27,923 nt of DNA from Pseudomonadota bacterium (GCA_023432995.1 JAEZES010000274.1:1-27923), one strand, 5' to 3'; numbered from the stretch's first letter, positions 15,058 to 23,311 are shown. Notes: generated by a model from the sequence alone, not told the origin. Made by a program: numbers and translations.

Positions 15058-16644
15058 ATGACGGCCGCCGCCGATTGCGATGTACTGATCGTTGGCGGGA
15101 GCCTGGTCGGGCTCTCGGCGGCGGCCTTCCTCGGGCACCACGGGATCGCGGCGCAAGTCGTCGAGAAGCACGCCGGAACCTCGATCCACCCGCGCGCGGG
15201 ATACTTCCACGTCGGGACGATGGAAGCTTACCGCCGGATCGGTCTCGAACCGGCGATTCTGGAAGCGTCGCACGAGCAGTTCGGGCCCGACGGCGGAATC
15301 AACCTGGTCGAATCGCTCGCCGGGCGCGAGCTGGCCCTGTTCGTTCCGAGCATCAACGCCGGGCTCGATCCGTACAGTCCGTGTCAGCGGTTCTTCATCA
15401 CCCAGCAGAGTCTTGAGCCGCTGCTCCACCGCCGCGCCGCCGAGCTCGGCGCCGACCTGCACTATCGCAGCGAGCTGGTCGATTTCGCACAGGATGGCAG
15501 CGGCGTCACCGCGCAAGTGCGCGACCTCGACAGCGGCGGAACCCGCTCCATCGTTGCCCGCTACATGATTGCCGCCGACGGCAACCGCAGCCCGATCCGC
15601 CAGCAGCTCGGCATTGGCATGACCGGGCCCGGCTGGCTCAGCGACAGTATCACGATCTACTTCAAGGCCGACTGCACGCGCTGGCTCGAGCAGCGGCCGA
15701 TGGGGGTGATCTACGTCAGCAACGCCGACCAGCGCGGGTTCTTCCGCTTCGAGGCGGGGGGCAAGCGCGGGTTCCTGGTGGTCAACACGCTCGGCGACCT
15801 GTCGCTGCCCGATGCGACGAACGTCGCCGGCGATATCTCGGCCGAGCGGTGCATCGCCTTCGTCCGCTCGGCGATCGGCGTGCCCGACATCACGGTCGAG
15901 ATCGAGGACGTGGCGGTGTGGAAGGCGGTCGCCGAATGCGCCGACGCCTACCGCAACGGCCGCGTGTTCATCGCCGGCGACGCCGCCCACGTCGTCCCGC
16001 CGACGGGCGGCTTCGGCGGCAACACCGGAGTGCAGGACGCCGCCAACCTCGCCTGGAAACTCGCTGCGGTCCTCAAGGGTCAGGCCGGGGAGGCGCTACT
16101 CGACACCTACGAAGCCGAACGGCGCCCGGTCGGCCTGCTGACCGTCGAGCAGGCCTACACTCGCTACGTCCGCCGGGTGACCCCCGAGGAGATCGGTCCC
16201 GACACCCCCGAGCTGCGCGACGAGCTGACGATGGAGCTCGGCCAGTACTATCGCTCGGAGGCGGTCGTCGACGGCCGCGAGGGCAACGAGCCCGCCTGCC
16301 TCCATCCCGACATCACCCGCGGCCATCCCGGCAGCCGCGTGCCGCACGCGCCGGTCGGCGACCGCTCGACGATCGATACGGTCGCCGGCGGCTTCGCCCT
16401 GCTGGCCGGGCCGGACGGTGCGGCCTGGGCCGAGGCAGCCCAAGAGGCCGCTCGAGAGATCGGCCTGGCACTGTCGCGGCTGGACTTGCCGCCCGAGACG
16501 CTCGATCGCTTCGGCATCGGCAGCTCGGGCGCGGTTCTCGCACGGCCGGACGGCTTCGTCGCATGGCGGACCGGGTCCGACGCGCGCGCCACGGCCGGAG
16601 CCATGCGAGAGGTGCTCACCCGCGTCCTCTGCCGTCCGCACTAG
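15058..16644 (+). CDS. class A FAD-dependent monooxygenase (aromatic hydroxylase type)
   Basis: The 528-residue product begins with the FAD dinucleotide-binding site VLIVGGSLVGLSAAAFL (9-25), in which Ser replaces the middle Gly of GxGxxG. This variant is common in the FAD_binding_3 group. MIAADGNRSPIRQQLGI is the DG motif region and GRVFIAGDAAHVVPPTGGFG is the GD motif contacting flavin ribose. The C-terminal part after about residue 420 (VPHAPV...GGFALLAGPDG) resembles the thioredoxin-like tail of PgaE/RdmE- and MhpA-type hydroxylases. The enzyme should use NAD(P)H and O2 to hydroxylate an aromatic or polyketide-like substrate; which one is unknown. The start has an excellent ribosome binding site (AAGAGGAGA, 5 bases before ATG). 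It ends 44 bp before ispG. Confidence 0.92.
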   Translation: MTAAADCDVLIVGGSLVGLSAAAFLGHHGIAAQVVEKHAGTSIHPRAGYFHVGTMEAYRRIGLEPAILEASHEQFGPDGGINLVESLAGRELALFVPSINAGLDPYSPCQRFFITQQSLEPLLHRRAAELGADLHYRSELVDFAQDGSGVTAQVRDLDSGGTRSIVARYMIAADGNRSPIRQQLGIGMTGPGWLSDSITIYFKADCTRWLEQRPMGVIYVSNADQRGFFRFEAGGKRGFLVVNTLGDLSLPDATNVAGDISAERCIAFVRSAIGVPDITVEIEDVAVWKAVAECADAYRNGRVFIAGDAAHVVPPTGGFGGNTGVQDAANLAWKLAAVLKGQAGEALLDTYEAERRPVGLLTVEQAYTRYVRRVTPEEIGPDTPELRDELTMELGQYYRSEAVVDGREGNEPACLHPDITRGHPGSRVPHAPVGDRSTIDTVAGGFALLAGPDGAAWAEAAQEAAREIGLALSRLDLPPETLDRFGIGSSGAVLARPDGFVAWRTGSDARATAGAMREVLTRVLCRPH

Positions 16645-16652
16645 CCCCGTCA

Positions 16653-16681
16653 TTGCCCCTTAATCGGCGCCAGCCTATATC
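16653..16681 (+). promoter_or_regulatory. candidate promoter giving a leaderless ispG transcript
   Basis: TTGCCC (16653-16658) and TATATC (16676-16681) are separated by 17 bases, each matching four of six consensus positions. The ATG of ispG starts 8 bases after the -10 element, about where transcription would begin, and no Shine-Dalgarno sequence precedes the ATG. This points to a leaderless mRNA. Confidence 0.45.
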
Positions 16682-16688
16682 GCGCGCC

Positions 16689-17816
16689 ATGTCTTCCGTA
16701 CGCCCCTGGCGCGACATCGTGCGCCGCAAGAGCCGCCAGATCATGGTCGGCAACGTGCCCGTGGGCGGCGACGCGCCGATCACGGTGCAGACGATGACCA
16801 ACACGCCGACGTCCGACGCCGCGGCAACGATCGACCAGATCCGCCGCTGCGAGGATGCCGGGGCGGACATCATCCGCGTCTCGTGTCCCGACCAGGACAG
16901 CACCGCGGCGCTCGGGGCGATCGTCCGCGCTGCGCGCGTGCCGATCGTCGCCGACATCCATTTCCACTACAAGCGCGCACTCGAGGCGGCAGACGCCGGC
17001 GCCGCGTGCCTTCGCATCAACCCGGGCAACATCGGCAGCAGCGAGCGCGTCGCGGAAGTCGTCCGCGCGGCCAAGGCCAACGGCTGCGCGATCCGCATCG
17101 GCGTCAACGCCGGCAGCCTCGAGAAGGACCTGCTCGAGAAGTACGGCGAGCCGTGCCCCGAGGCGCTGGTCGAATCGGCGCTCGACCACATCAAGCTGCT
17201 GCAGGACCACGACTTCCACGAATACAAGGTGGCGGTGAAGGCGAGCGACGTGTTCCTCGCGGTCGCCGCCTACATGGGCCTCGCCGAGGCGGTCGACTGC
17301 CCGCTGCATCTCGGAATTACCGAAGCCGGCGGTTTGATCGGCGGGACGGTCAAGAGCTCGATCGGCATGGGGAACCTGCTGTGGGCCGGGATCGGCGACA
17401 CGATCCGCGTTTCGCTTTCGGCCGAACCCGAGCAGGAAGTGCGCGTCGGCTTCGAGATCCTCAAGGCGCTCGGCCTGCGCACGCGCGGCGTACGCGTGGT
17501 CTCGTGCCCGAGCTGCGCGCGCCAGGGCTTCGACGTGATCCGCACGGTGCAGGCGCTCGAGGAGCGGCTGCAGCACATCAAGACCCCGCTGTCGCTCTCG
17601 GTGCTCGGCTGCGTGGTCAACGGCCCCGGCGAAGCGCGCGAGACCGACATCGGCATCACCGGCGGCGGGGCCGGCAAGCACATGGTCTACCTCTCCGGCG
17701 TGACCGATCACCACGTGGCTGACGCCGAGATGCTCGACCACATCGTCGCGCTGGTCGAGCGTAAGGCGGCCGAGATCGAGGCGGCACAGGAGCTCCCGGC
17801 CGAGGCAGCCGAGTAG
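16689..17816 (+). CDS. ispG: 4-hydroxy-3-methylbut-2-enyl diphosphate synthase (IspG/GcpE)
   Basis: The 375-residue product is a full-length bacterial IspG of the short, two-domain type. It converts methylerythritol cyclodiphosphate to HMBPP in the non-mevalonate isoprenoid pathway in the cytosol. The TIM-barrel part shows ADIHFHYKRAL (88-98), LRINPGNIG (108-116) and GVNAGSLEKDLLEKYG. The C-terminal part carries the 4Fe-4S ligands Cys273 and Cys276 (SCPSCARQ), Cys308 and Glu315 (CVVNGPGE). It starts 44 bp after the monooxygenase with its own candidate promoter and is directly followed, with no gap, by a GNAT gene. Confidence 0.98.
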   Translation: MSSVRPWRDIVRRKSRQIMVGNVPVGGDAPITVQTMTNTPTSDAAATIDQIRRCEDAGADIIRVSCPDQDSTAALGAIVRAARVPIVADIHFHYKRALEAADAGAACLRINPGNIGSSERVAEVVRAAKANGCAIRIGVNAGSLEKDLLEKYGEPCPEALVESALDHIKLLQDHDFHEYKVAVKASDVFLAVAAYMGLAEAVDCPLHLGITEAGGLIGGTVKSSIGMGNLLWAGIGDTIRVSLSAEPEQEVRVGFEILKALGLRTRGVRVVSCPSCARQGFDVIRTVQALEERLQHIKTPLSLSVLGCVVNGPGEARETDIGITGGGAGKHMVYLSGVTDHHVADAEMLDHIVALVERKAAEIEAAQELPAEAAE

Positions 17817-18305
17817 GTGGGGCTGTCGATCCGGCCGGCGAACGCCGCGGACCTGCCGCTCATCGCCGACCTGATCCGCGCGCTTGCCGAATACGAGAAG
17901 CTCGCCGACGAGGTCCGCTTCGACGAGGCGGTGCTCGGCGAGAAGCTGTTCGGGGCGCGGCGCTACGCCGAAGTGCTGATCGGCGAAATCGACGGCGCGC
18001 CGCAGGGATTCGCGCTGTTCTTTCATAACTTCTCGACCTTCGAGGGCCGGCCTGGGATCTACCTCGAGGATCTGTTCGTGCGGCCCGAGGCGCGCGGTAG
18101 CGGGCTCGGCAAGACGCTGCTCGCCGAGCTCGCGCGGATCGCGGTCGGGCGCGATTGTGCGCGGCTCGAGTGGTCGGTGCTCGACTGGAACGCGCCCGCG
18201 ATCGGCTTCTACCGCTCGCTCGGGGCCCAGCCGATGGACGACTGGACGGTGATGCGCGTTGACGGCGGGGCGCTGGCGGCCCTGGCGGAACAGGCCCCGG
18301 TTTAA
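17817..18305 (+). CDS. GNAT acetyltransferase of the SSAT / thialysine type
   Basis: The 162-residue product starts at GTG immediately after the ispG stop. It has the diamine/thialysine acetyltransferase pattern: IRPANAADLPLIADLIRALAEYEKL at the N-terminus, YLEDLFVRPEARGSGLG with motif A RGSGLG (93-98), and LEWSVLDWNAPAIGFYRSLGAQPMDDW. SSAT-like enzymes of this type acetylate polyamines or lysine analogues; the exact substrate is not clear. The zero-base gap suggests co-translation with ispG, but no metabolic link is obvious. Confidence 0.9.
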   Translation: MGLSIRPANAADLPLIADLIRALAEYEKLADEVRFDEAVLGEKLFGARRYAEVLIGEIDGAPQGFALFFHNFSTFEGRPGIYLEDLFVRPEARGSGLGKTLLAELARIAVGRDCARLEWSVLDWNAPAIGFYRSLGAQPMDDWTVMRVDGGALAALAEQAPV

Positions 18306-18316
18306 CGCCAAGTTAG
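18302..18316 (+). promoter_or_regulatory. CtrA-like box upstream of the retropepsin-like gene
   Basis: TTAA-N7-TTAG (18302-18305 and 18313-18316) matches the alphaproteobacterial CtrA consensus TTAA-N7-TTAA with one mismatch. It lies 23 bases upstream of the next start and overlaps the preceding stop codon. A single site with one mismatch could occur by chance. Confidence 0.25.
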
Positions 18317-18339
18317 CCCTGTCGTGCGAAACCGCGGGC

Positions 18340-18864
18340 ATGAAGTTCACGCCCTTCGTCCTGGTCACCATCACGGTGGGCGGGCTCGTCGGCTGGTTTG
18401 CTCCGGCCGGATCGGGCCCCTCGCCGATGTCCGGGGCGAGCCCGCAACAGGAAGCCGCGACCCACCTTAACCTCGCCCGCGACCTCGCGCGGGACAGCGG
18501 CGAGGTGGTCCTGCAGCGGGCCCGCGACGGCCACTTCTACGCCGATGTGCTGGTCGACGGGGCGCCCGCGCGCATGCTGGTCGACACCGGAGCCAGCGTG
18601 GTCGCGCTGACCGGCGCGGATGCCGACGCGCTCGGGGTGAACTGGGATCCGCAGGCGGTCCAGCCGGTGGCGCGCGGCGCCAGCGGCGACGTCTACGGCG
18701 TGCGCGTGACGATCGAGCGGATGCAGCTCGGCGAATTCGAGCTCGAGCGCGTCGACGCCGTGGTCATCCCCGAGGGGCTCGCCATCTCGCTGCTCGGACA
18801 GTCGTTCCTGTCGCAGGTGCCACGCGTGGCGATGGACAGGGAAAAGATGGTGCTCGGCGGCTAG
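18340..18864 (+). CDS. retropepsin-like aspartic protease (TIGR02281 type)
   Basis: The 174-residue product has an N-terminal membrane anchor (about residues 5-20) and a retropepsin-like domain with the active-site motif MLVDTGASVVAL (79-90, catalytic Asp82). A YGVRVTIERMQLGEFELERVDAVVI stretch and LLGQSFL follow, as in bacterial clan AA single-domain proteases that act as dimers. The protease domain should face the periplasm. The start ATG has no clear ribosome binding site. The gene is 34 bp after the GNAT gene and 50 bp before the glycosyltransferase-like gene. The natural substrate is unknown for this family. Confidence 0.88.
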   Translation: MKFTPFVLVTITVGGLVGWFAPAGSGPSPMSGASPQQEAATHLNLARDLARDSGEVVLQRARDGHFYADVLVDGAPARMLVDTGASVVALTGADADALGVNWDPQAVQPVARGASGDVYGVRVTIERMQLGEFELERVDAVVIPEGLAISLLGQSFLSQVPRVAMDREKMVLGG

Positions 18865-18914
18865 GCGCCAGGTTCGAACCGAAGCTTAACCCGTATCGGC
18901 TAGCGTCGCTGGCC

Positions 18915-19847
18915 ATGACCGTGCACCGCCTGCTGCCGTACCGTTGGCGCAGCCGCCTCGACGCCGCGCGACACGCGGAAGCCGTCGCCGGGGTGCTCGA
19001 CACGCCCGCGATCGAGCCGCGCCGCGACGGCCTGGTGCTTTTCTCGATGATCGGCACGCTGGCCGTGCTGCCTTACCTGGTGGCGGTGAAGACGCTCTGG
19101 CGGCAGCTCGGCCGCGGGCGTGTGGTCCTGCTCGACGACGGCACGCTCACCGCAGAGGACCGGGCGCTGCTGGCGCATCACTGCGGCGATCCCGAGATCG
19201 TTACCCTCGCCAGCGTGAGCACCGATCCGTTCCCTCGCGGCGGTACCTGGGAGCGGTTCCTGACCATTCTCGACCGGCGCGAGGGCGAATACTGGGTCCA
19301 GCTCGACAGCGATACGGTGACGCTCGGACCACTCGACGAGGTCGCCGACGCGATCGCGCGCAATCGCAGCTTCACCCTGCTCGGCGGGGCCGAAGCCGAG
19401 ATCGGTCCGCTGCCGTGCGCCGAATTCGCCCGCCGCCTCTATCCCGACGGGCCCGCCGAGGGTCACGTCCAGCAGCGGGTCGAATCGCGCCTCGCCGAAG
19501 GTCCGAAGGGTACGTTCTACATCCGCGGCTGCTCCGGCTTTGCCGGTTTCGCGGCCGGCGGCGCCGGACGCGAGCTGGCGCGAACCTTCCTCGCCGCGAT
19601 GGAGCGGTTCATCGGCCGCGAGGCGCTGAGCCTGTGGGGCACCGAGCAGCTCGCCTCCAACTTCCAGATCGCCAACGAGACCGCGCCGGTGCTGCTGCCT
19701 TACGCACGCTATCTCAACTACTGGGGCGAGGCATGGGGCGAAGACGCGCGGTTCGTGCACTTCGTCGGCACGCACCGGCACGACCATGGCGCCTACGCCG
19801 AAGTGAGCCGGATAGCGATCGAGCAGCTGCGCGGCCGGACGAGCTGA
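18915..19847 (+). CDS. glycosyltransferase-like protein (GT-A style, DxD motif)
   Basis: The 310-residue product has no signal peptide. Its layout suggests a GT-A nucleotide-sugar fold: strand GLVLFSMIGTLAVLPYLVAVKTLW (39-62), VVLLDDGTL (70-78), and a DxD-like metal-binding motif at WVQLDSDTVTLGPL (127-140, Asp131/Asp133). A C-terminal part with LWGTEQLASNFQIAN and FVHFVGTHRHDHGAY follows, the late His/Asp residues resembling the second metal-binding region. I cannot assign it to a named family. It may be a cytosolic enzyme adding sugar to a surface molecule, given the envelope genes around it. Confidence in the coding call is high, in the function moderate. Confidence 0.75.
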   Translation: MTVHRLLPYRWRSRLDAARHAEAVAGVLDTPAIEPRRDGLVLFSMIGTLAVLPYLVAVKTLWRQLGRGRVVLLDDGTLTAEDRALLAHHCGDPEIVTLASVSTDPFPRGGTWERFLTILDRREGEYWVQLDSDTVTLGPLDEVADAIARNRSFTLLGGAEAEIGPLPCAEFARRLYPDGPAEGHVQQRVESRLAEGPKGTFYIRGCSGFAGFAAGGAGRELARTFLAAMERFIGREALSLWGTEQLASNFQIANETAPVLLPYARYLNYWGEAWGEDARFVHFVGTHRHDHGAYAEVSRIAIEQLRGRTS

Positions 19848-19897
19848 GGGGCCGGGTAGCCGCGGTATCTGGACAGACCCGAGCGGTAGAGGGCATT

Positions 19898-20518
19898 ATG
19901 CGGATCGTGGACAGGAGACGGTTCATCGCTTCGGCAGCTGCGGCGGCCGGAACGCTGGCACTACCCGCGCGCGTGTTCGCGCAGCCGAGCGGGCTCGATG
20001 CCCGTGCCACCGCGGTGCTCGAGATCGCCCGCCGCGAGGTAGCCCGCGCCGGCGACGTGCTGTGGCGGCGCGACATCGCCGGCATCGCCGACTTCGGCGC
20101 CCATTCGGCGCTCCCGCGGTTTCATATCGCGAACCTCGAGAACGGCACGGTCGAATCGTTCCGGGTCGCCCACGGCAGCGGATCGGATCCGCAGCACGAC
20201 GGCTGGCTCAAGTCGTTCTCGAACGTCCCCGGATCGAACGCCACCAGCCGCGGTGCCTACATCAGCTGGGAATGGTACACCGGCAGGTACGGGACCTCGG
20301 TCCGGCTCGGCGGACTCGACCCCGACAACTCGAACGCGCTCGAACGACTGATCGTGATGCACGCGGCCGACTACGCGCGGCCGGAACACGTCGAGCGCTG
20401 GGGGCGGCTCGGGCGCTCGAACGGGTGCTTCGCGCTGGCGCCCGACGATTTCCTCAGGGCGCTGGCGCAGCTTTCGGGCGGCCGCCTGCTGTTCGCGGAC
20501 CGGCTCGGCCTCGGCTGA
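19898..20518 (+). CDS. exported murein L,D-transpeptidase catalytic domain protein
   Basis: The 206-residue product begins with a twin-arginine-like signal (DRRRFIASAAAAAGTLALPA, residues 5-24, then RVFAQ), suggesting Tat export and cleavage after VFAQ or FA-Q. The mature part has the L,D-transpeptidase layout of the YkuD-like family often annotated as a murein L,D-transpeptidase catalytic domain: FHIANLENG early, then catalytic His155 in IVMHAADYA and Cys177 in GRSNGCFAL. This would crosslink or trim peptidoglycan in the periplasm. It is a different subfamily from the YcbB-like enzyme encoded at 20909-22255. The neighbour downstream starts 2 bases after its stop. Confidence 0.9.
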   Translation: MRIVDRRRFIASAAAAAGTLALPARVFAQPSGLDARATAVLEIARREVARAGDVLWRRDIAGIADFGAHSALPRFHIANLENGTVESFRVAHGSGSDPQHDGWLKSFSNVPGSNATSRGAYISWEWYTGRYGTSVRLGGLDPDNSNALERLIVMHAADYARPEHVERWGRLGRSNGCFALAPDDFLRALAQLSGGRLLFADRLGLG

Positions 20519-20520
20519 GC

Positions 20521-20907
20521 GTGCGGGCACCGTCCATCGAGCGGGACGGCTGGAGCCTCGAATCGGGCGAGGAGCGACATGCTGCGGCCCCCGCGACCTT
20601 CTGGATCCCGAGCCTCGAGGCGCGCCGCGGCCTGTGGCCGGGTTGCCTGGTCAAGCTGATCTTCCGGATCGGTACCTCCGAGGGCGTCGAGGTCGAACGC
20701 ATGTGGGTGGTGGTCACGCAGCGGATCGACGACGGCGCGCGCTATCTCGGCGTGCTCGACAACACGCCGTTGTGCGAATGGGCGAAAGGGCGGCTCGAGC
20801 CAGATTTCGAGCTGCCGTTCGAACCGTGCCACGTGATCGACATCGCCGAGCCGAGCGAGGCCACGATGGCGCTCGCCCAGGCACCGCCGGCACGACGCTG
20901 GCACTGA
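20521..20907 (+). CDS. small DUF2314-like protein
   Basis: The 128-residue product starts at GTG two bases after the transpeptidase stop. Its core, VKLIFRIGTSEGVEVERMWVVVTQRIDDGARYLGVLDNTP followed by LPFEPCHVIDI, has the order seen in DUF2314 proteins: a Trp-Val strand, a 'versus volume of change' strand pair, then a turn and an acidic end. The match is by eye and moderate. It has no signal peptide, so it should be cytosolic. The function of the family is unknown. Its stop lies one base from the convergent L,D-transpeptidase stop. Confidence 0.7.
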   Translation: MRAPSIERDGWSLESGEERHAAAPATFWIPSLEARRGLWPGCLVKLIFRIGTSEGVEVERMWVVVTQRIDDGARYLGVLDNTPLCEWAKGRLEPDFELPFEPCHVIDIAEPSEATMALAQAPPARRWH

Positions 20908-20908
20908 C

Positions 20909-22255
20909 CTACGACGTCTGCAGGTCGTCGACGATCTCGATCACTTCCTCGCTGGTCACCCGCGCGCGGTTGCCGACACGCGGCGCCTCGAAGCTCGCCA
21001 GCACCGGCGCGTCGCGGCCGTAGATGTCGTTGAAGGTCTTCAACTCGCCGTCGATGTCGCGCGCCATCGTGAAGTAGGTGATGTAGACCGGCATCGCCTT
21101 CTTGACCGGCACGCGCGTGTACTGGCCGGAAGTCGAGATCGCCACCGCCTCCTCGCGCGTCGCGCCCTGGCCGAGGATGGCGATGGTCATCGCCAGTTCC
21201 AGCGCCCGCTCGGTGCGCACGCAGCCGTGGCTGAGCGCGCGGTTCTCGTTGGCGAACAGGTTGCGCGCCGGGGTGTCGTGCAGGAAGATCGCGTGCGGAT
21301 TGGGCATGTCGAGCTTCATCAGCCCGAGCGAGTTGCCCGGGCCGGGGCCCTGGACCACGCTCACGTAGCCGTTGGCGCCGCGCGTCGCGGTATAGCCGTT
21401 GGCGCGCGCCCATCCCGGGTTGCCGAGCACGCGCGCGCCGAGCCCTTCGCCCTTCACAATCGACTGCGGCACGGTCCATGTCGGGTTGAAGATGACCCCT
21501 TCCACCGTCTCGGCCAGCTGCGGCGTGGCCGTGCGGCCCGGCTTGCCGACGATCGTCCGATAGGTGCGGATGATCCGGTTGTTGACGGTCAGCCGCAGCT
21601 GGAACTCGGGCACGTTGGTCAGCAGGTACTGCCCACCGAGATCGCGCTGCAGCCAGCGCCAGCGGTCCATGTTGGCGCGGATCAGCGCGCGGCGGCGCGT
21701 GTCGGAGGCGGGGGTCGCGGCCAGTTCCGCCTTGAGCGCCGCGTAGTCGGGATGCGTCGGCAGCACCGACGCGAGCTTGCCCGCGACGTCACCCGTCGCC
21801 AGCGCCTCGGTCATCAGCCGGCCGGTCGGCATCGCGTCGGCGTCGGGATCGACCACGAACCACTGCCGGCGCGCCGTCATCGGCGTGCGGCCGTCGCGCA
21901 GGTCCTCGACCAGCCAAGTGAATACCTGGCTGGCCACTTCGTCGAGCTGCGCCCCGGGGCCCGCGTCGATCGCCGCGCGTAACTCGCCAAGGCGGTAGTC
22001 GGCCGGCTTGAGCCCCTCGGCCTCGATGCCTTCCGCGACCGCGAGCAGCTCGCGCGCATGAGCGACCGGCCACTGCATGACGGCCGGGTAGTTCGGCGCC
22101 GGCGGCAGGGTCAGTTCCTGCACGACCGGGCGTGAGACGACCTCGACCGCATCCTCCTCGAGCACCGACCTCGGCTGCAGGTCCTGCGCCGGAAGGGGCG
22201 CGGCCAGCGCCGCGGCCAGGCCGGCCAGCAGGGACGTTCGCAGCGAAAGTTTCAT
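20909..22255 (-). CDS. L,D-transpeptidase of the YcbB / LdtD type
   Basis: The 448-residue product has a signal peptide (MKLSLRTSLLAGLAAALAAPLPAQ, cut near residue 23). A long N-terminal domain of about 200 residues follows, including a helical segment resembling the scaffold region of LdtD with MDRWRWLQRDLGG at 196-208. The YkuD catalytic domain lies at about 215-370 with His326 in AIFLHDTP, His343 and the catalytic Cys345 in LSHGCVRTERALELA. LdtD-like enzymes make 3-3 crosslinks in the periplasm and form beta-lactam-tolerant peptidoglycan. The start MKLS is chosen for the signal peptide; the frame extends to 22441 without a family match. The upstream 171 bp (22256-22426) is the divergent region with the transporter and contains a CTTCGC/GCGAAG stem (22274-22292). 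Confidence 0.93.
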   Translation of the reverse strand: MKLSLRTSLLAGLAAALAAPLPAQDLQPRSVLEEDAVEVVSRPVVQELTLPPAPNYPAVMQWPVAHARELLAVAEGIEAEGLKPADYRLGELRAAIDAGPGAQLDEVASQVFTWLVEDLRDGRTPMTARRQWFVVDPDADAMPTGRLMTEALATGDVAGKLASVLPTHPDYAALKAELAATPASDTRRRALIRANMDRWRWLQRDLGGQYLLTNVPEFQLRLTVNNRIIRTYRTIVGKPGRTATPQLAETVEGVIFNPTWTVPQSIVKGEGLGARVLGNPGWARANGYTATRGANGYVSVVQGPGPGNSLGLMKLDMPNPHAIFLHDTPARNLFANENRALSHGCVRTERALELAMTIAILGQGATREEAVAISTSGQYTRVPVKKAMPVYITYFTMARDIDGELKTFNDIYGRDAPVLASFEAPRVGNRARVTSEEVIEIVDDLQTS

Positions 22256-22426
22256 CTCAGATTGCCCCGTTCTCTTCGCTTGCCCGGCGAAGCGGGCCAA
22301 TGTGCCGGGCCAGATGCGTGGGATTCTGCCCTTTTCAAGCCTGACTATCAAGCGGCGCGCCTGACTGGCGGCTGAATCCGGCGAACCGTGGATTGCCGGC
22401 AACGCGAGAGGGCCTAAAGCGGCGCA

Positions 22427-23311
22427 ATGACGCGCGACCACCCGCTGTTGCCCTTTGCCGTGACGCTCGCGGCCGTCGGACTGTTCTCGCTGATGGACGC
22501 GCTTATGAAAGGCGCGGCGCTGGCGGCCGGCACCTACAACGCGCTGCTGCTAAGAAATGCCATCGGGCTGGCGCTGATCGGGCCGGTTTGGCTGGCGACG
22601 CGCCGCGGATGGCCGTCGCGCGCGGCCATGCGAGTTCACCTGGTGCGCGGGGTGGTCGCGGCGGCGATGGCCTTCACCTTCTTCTGGGGAATCGCCCGGA
22701 TCCCGCTCGCCGAGGGCATCGCGCTGTCGTTCGTCGCGCCGCTGATCGCGCTCTATCTGGCCGCGATCCTGCTCGGCGAGCGGGTGCAGCCGGGGGCGAT
22801 CTGGGCCTCGCTGGCCGGGCTCGCCGGGGTGGCGGTGATCGCCTTCGGCCGGGCCCGCGGCGACGGCTGGTCCGACGAGTCGGCCTGGGGCACCGGGTCG
22901 GTACTGGTCTCCTCGGTCCTTTACGCCTGGAACCTGGTGCTGCAGCGACAGCAGGCCTTGGCCGCCGCGCCGATCGAGGTGGCGGCGTTCCAGACCGGGA
23001 TCGTCGCGCTCGTGCTGCTGCTGTTCGCGCCGTTCGCCTTCACCATGCCCGAGCCGGCAAGCTGGCCGGCGATCGCCGAGGCGGCGGTGCTGGCACTGGC
23101 GGCGGTCCTGCTGCTCGCCTGGTCGTACGCACGGGCGGAAGCGCAGGCGCTGGTTCCGCTCGAGTATTCGGGGTTCCTGTGGGCGGCGCTGTTCGGCTGG
23201 CTGTTCTTCGCCGAGCGCGTGACTTGGCCGGTGCTGATCGGCGCCGGGCTCATCGTCGGCGCGTGCTGGATCGCCGCCCCACGAAAGCCCACCGAGCAGA
23301 CCGCCGCCTAA
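22427..23311 (+). CDS. EamA / DMT superfamily transporter
   Basis: The 294-residue product contains ten predicted membrane helices in two EamA repeats, about residues 8-140 and 155-288. Typical features are LLLRNAIGLALIGPVW, GIALSFVAPLIALYLAAILLGERV at the end of the first repeat and LVPLEYSGFLWAALFGWLFFAERV at the end of the second. These are drug/metabolite exporters; the substrate cannot be inferred. GAGAGGG lies about 14 bases before ATG, a rather long spacing. The stop TAA interlocks with the stop of the convergent small membrane protein (CTAA, 23308-23311). Confidence 0.93.
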   Translation: MTRDHPLLPFAVTLAAVGLFSLMDALMKGAALAAGTYNALLLRNAIGLALIGPVWLATRRGWPSRAAMRVHLVRGVVAAAMAFTFFWGIARIPLAEGIALSFVAPLIALYLAAILLGERVQPGAIWASLAGLAGVAVIAFGRARGDGWSDESAWGTGSVLVSSVLYAWNLVLQRQQALAAAPIEVAAFQTGIVALVLLLFAPFAFTMPEPASWPAIAEAAVLALAAVLLLAWSYARAEAQALVPLEYSGFLWAALFGWLFFAERVTWPVLIGAGLIVGACWIAAPRKPTEQTAA

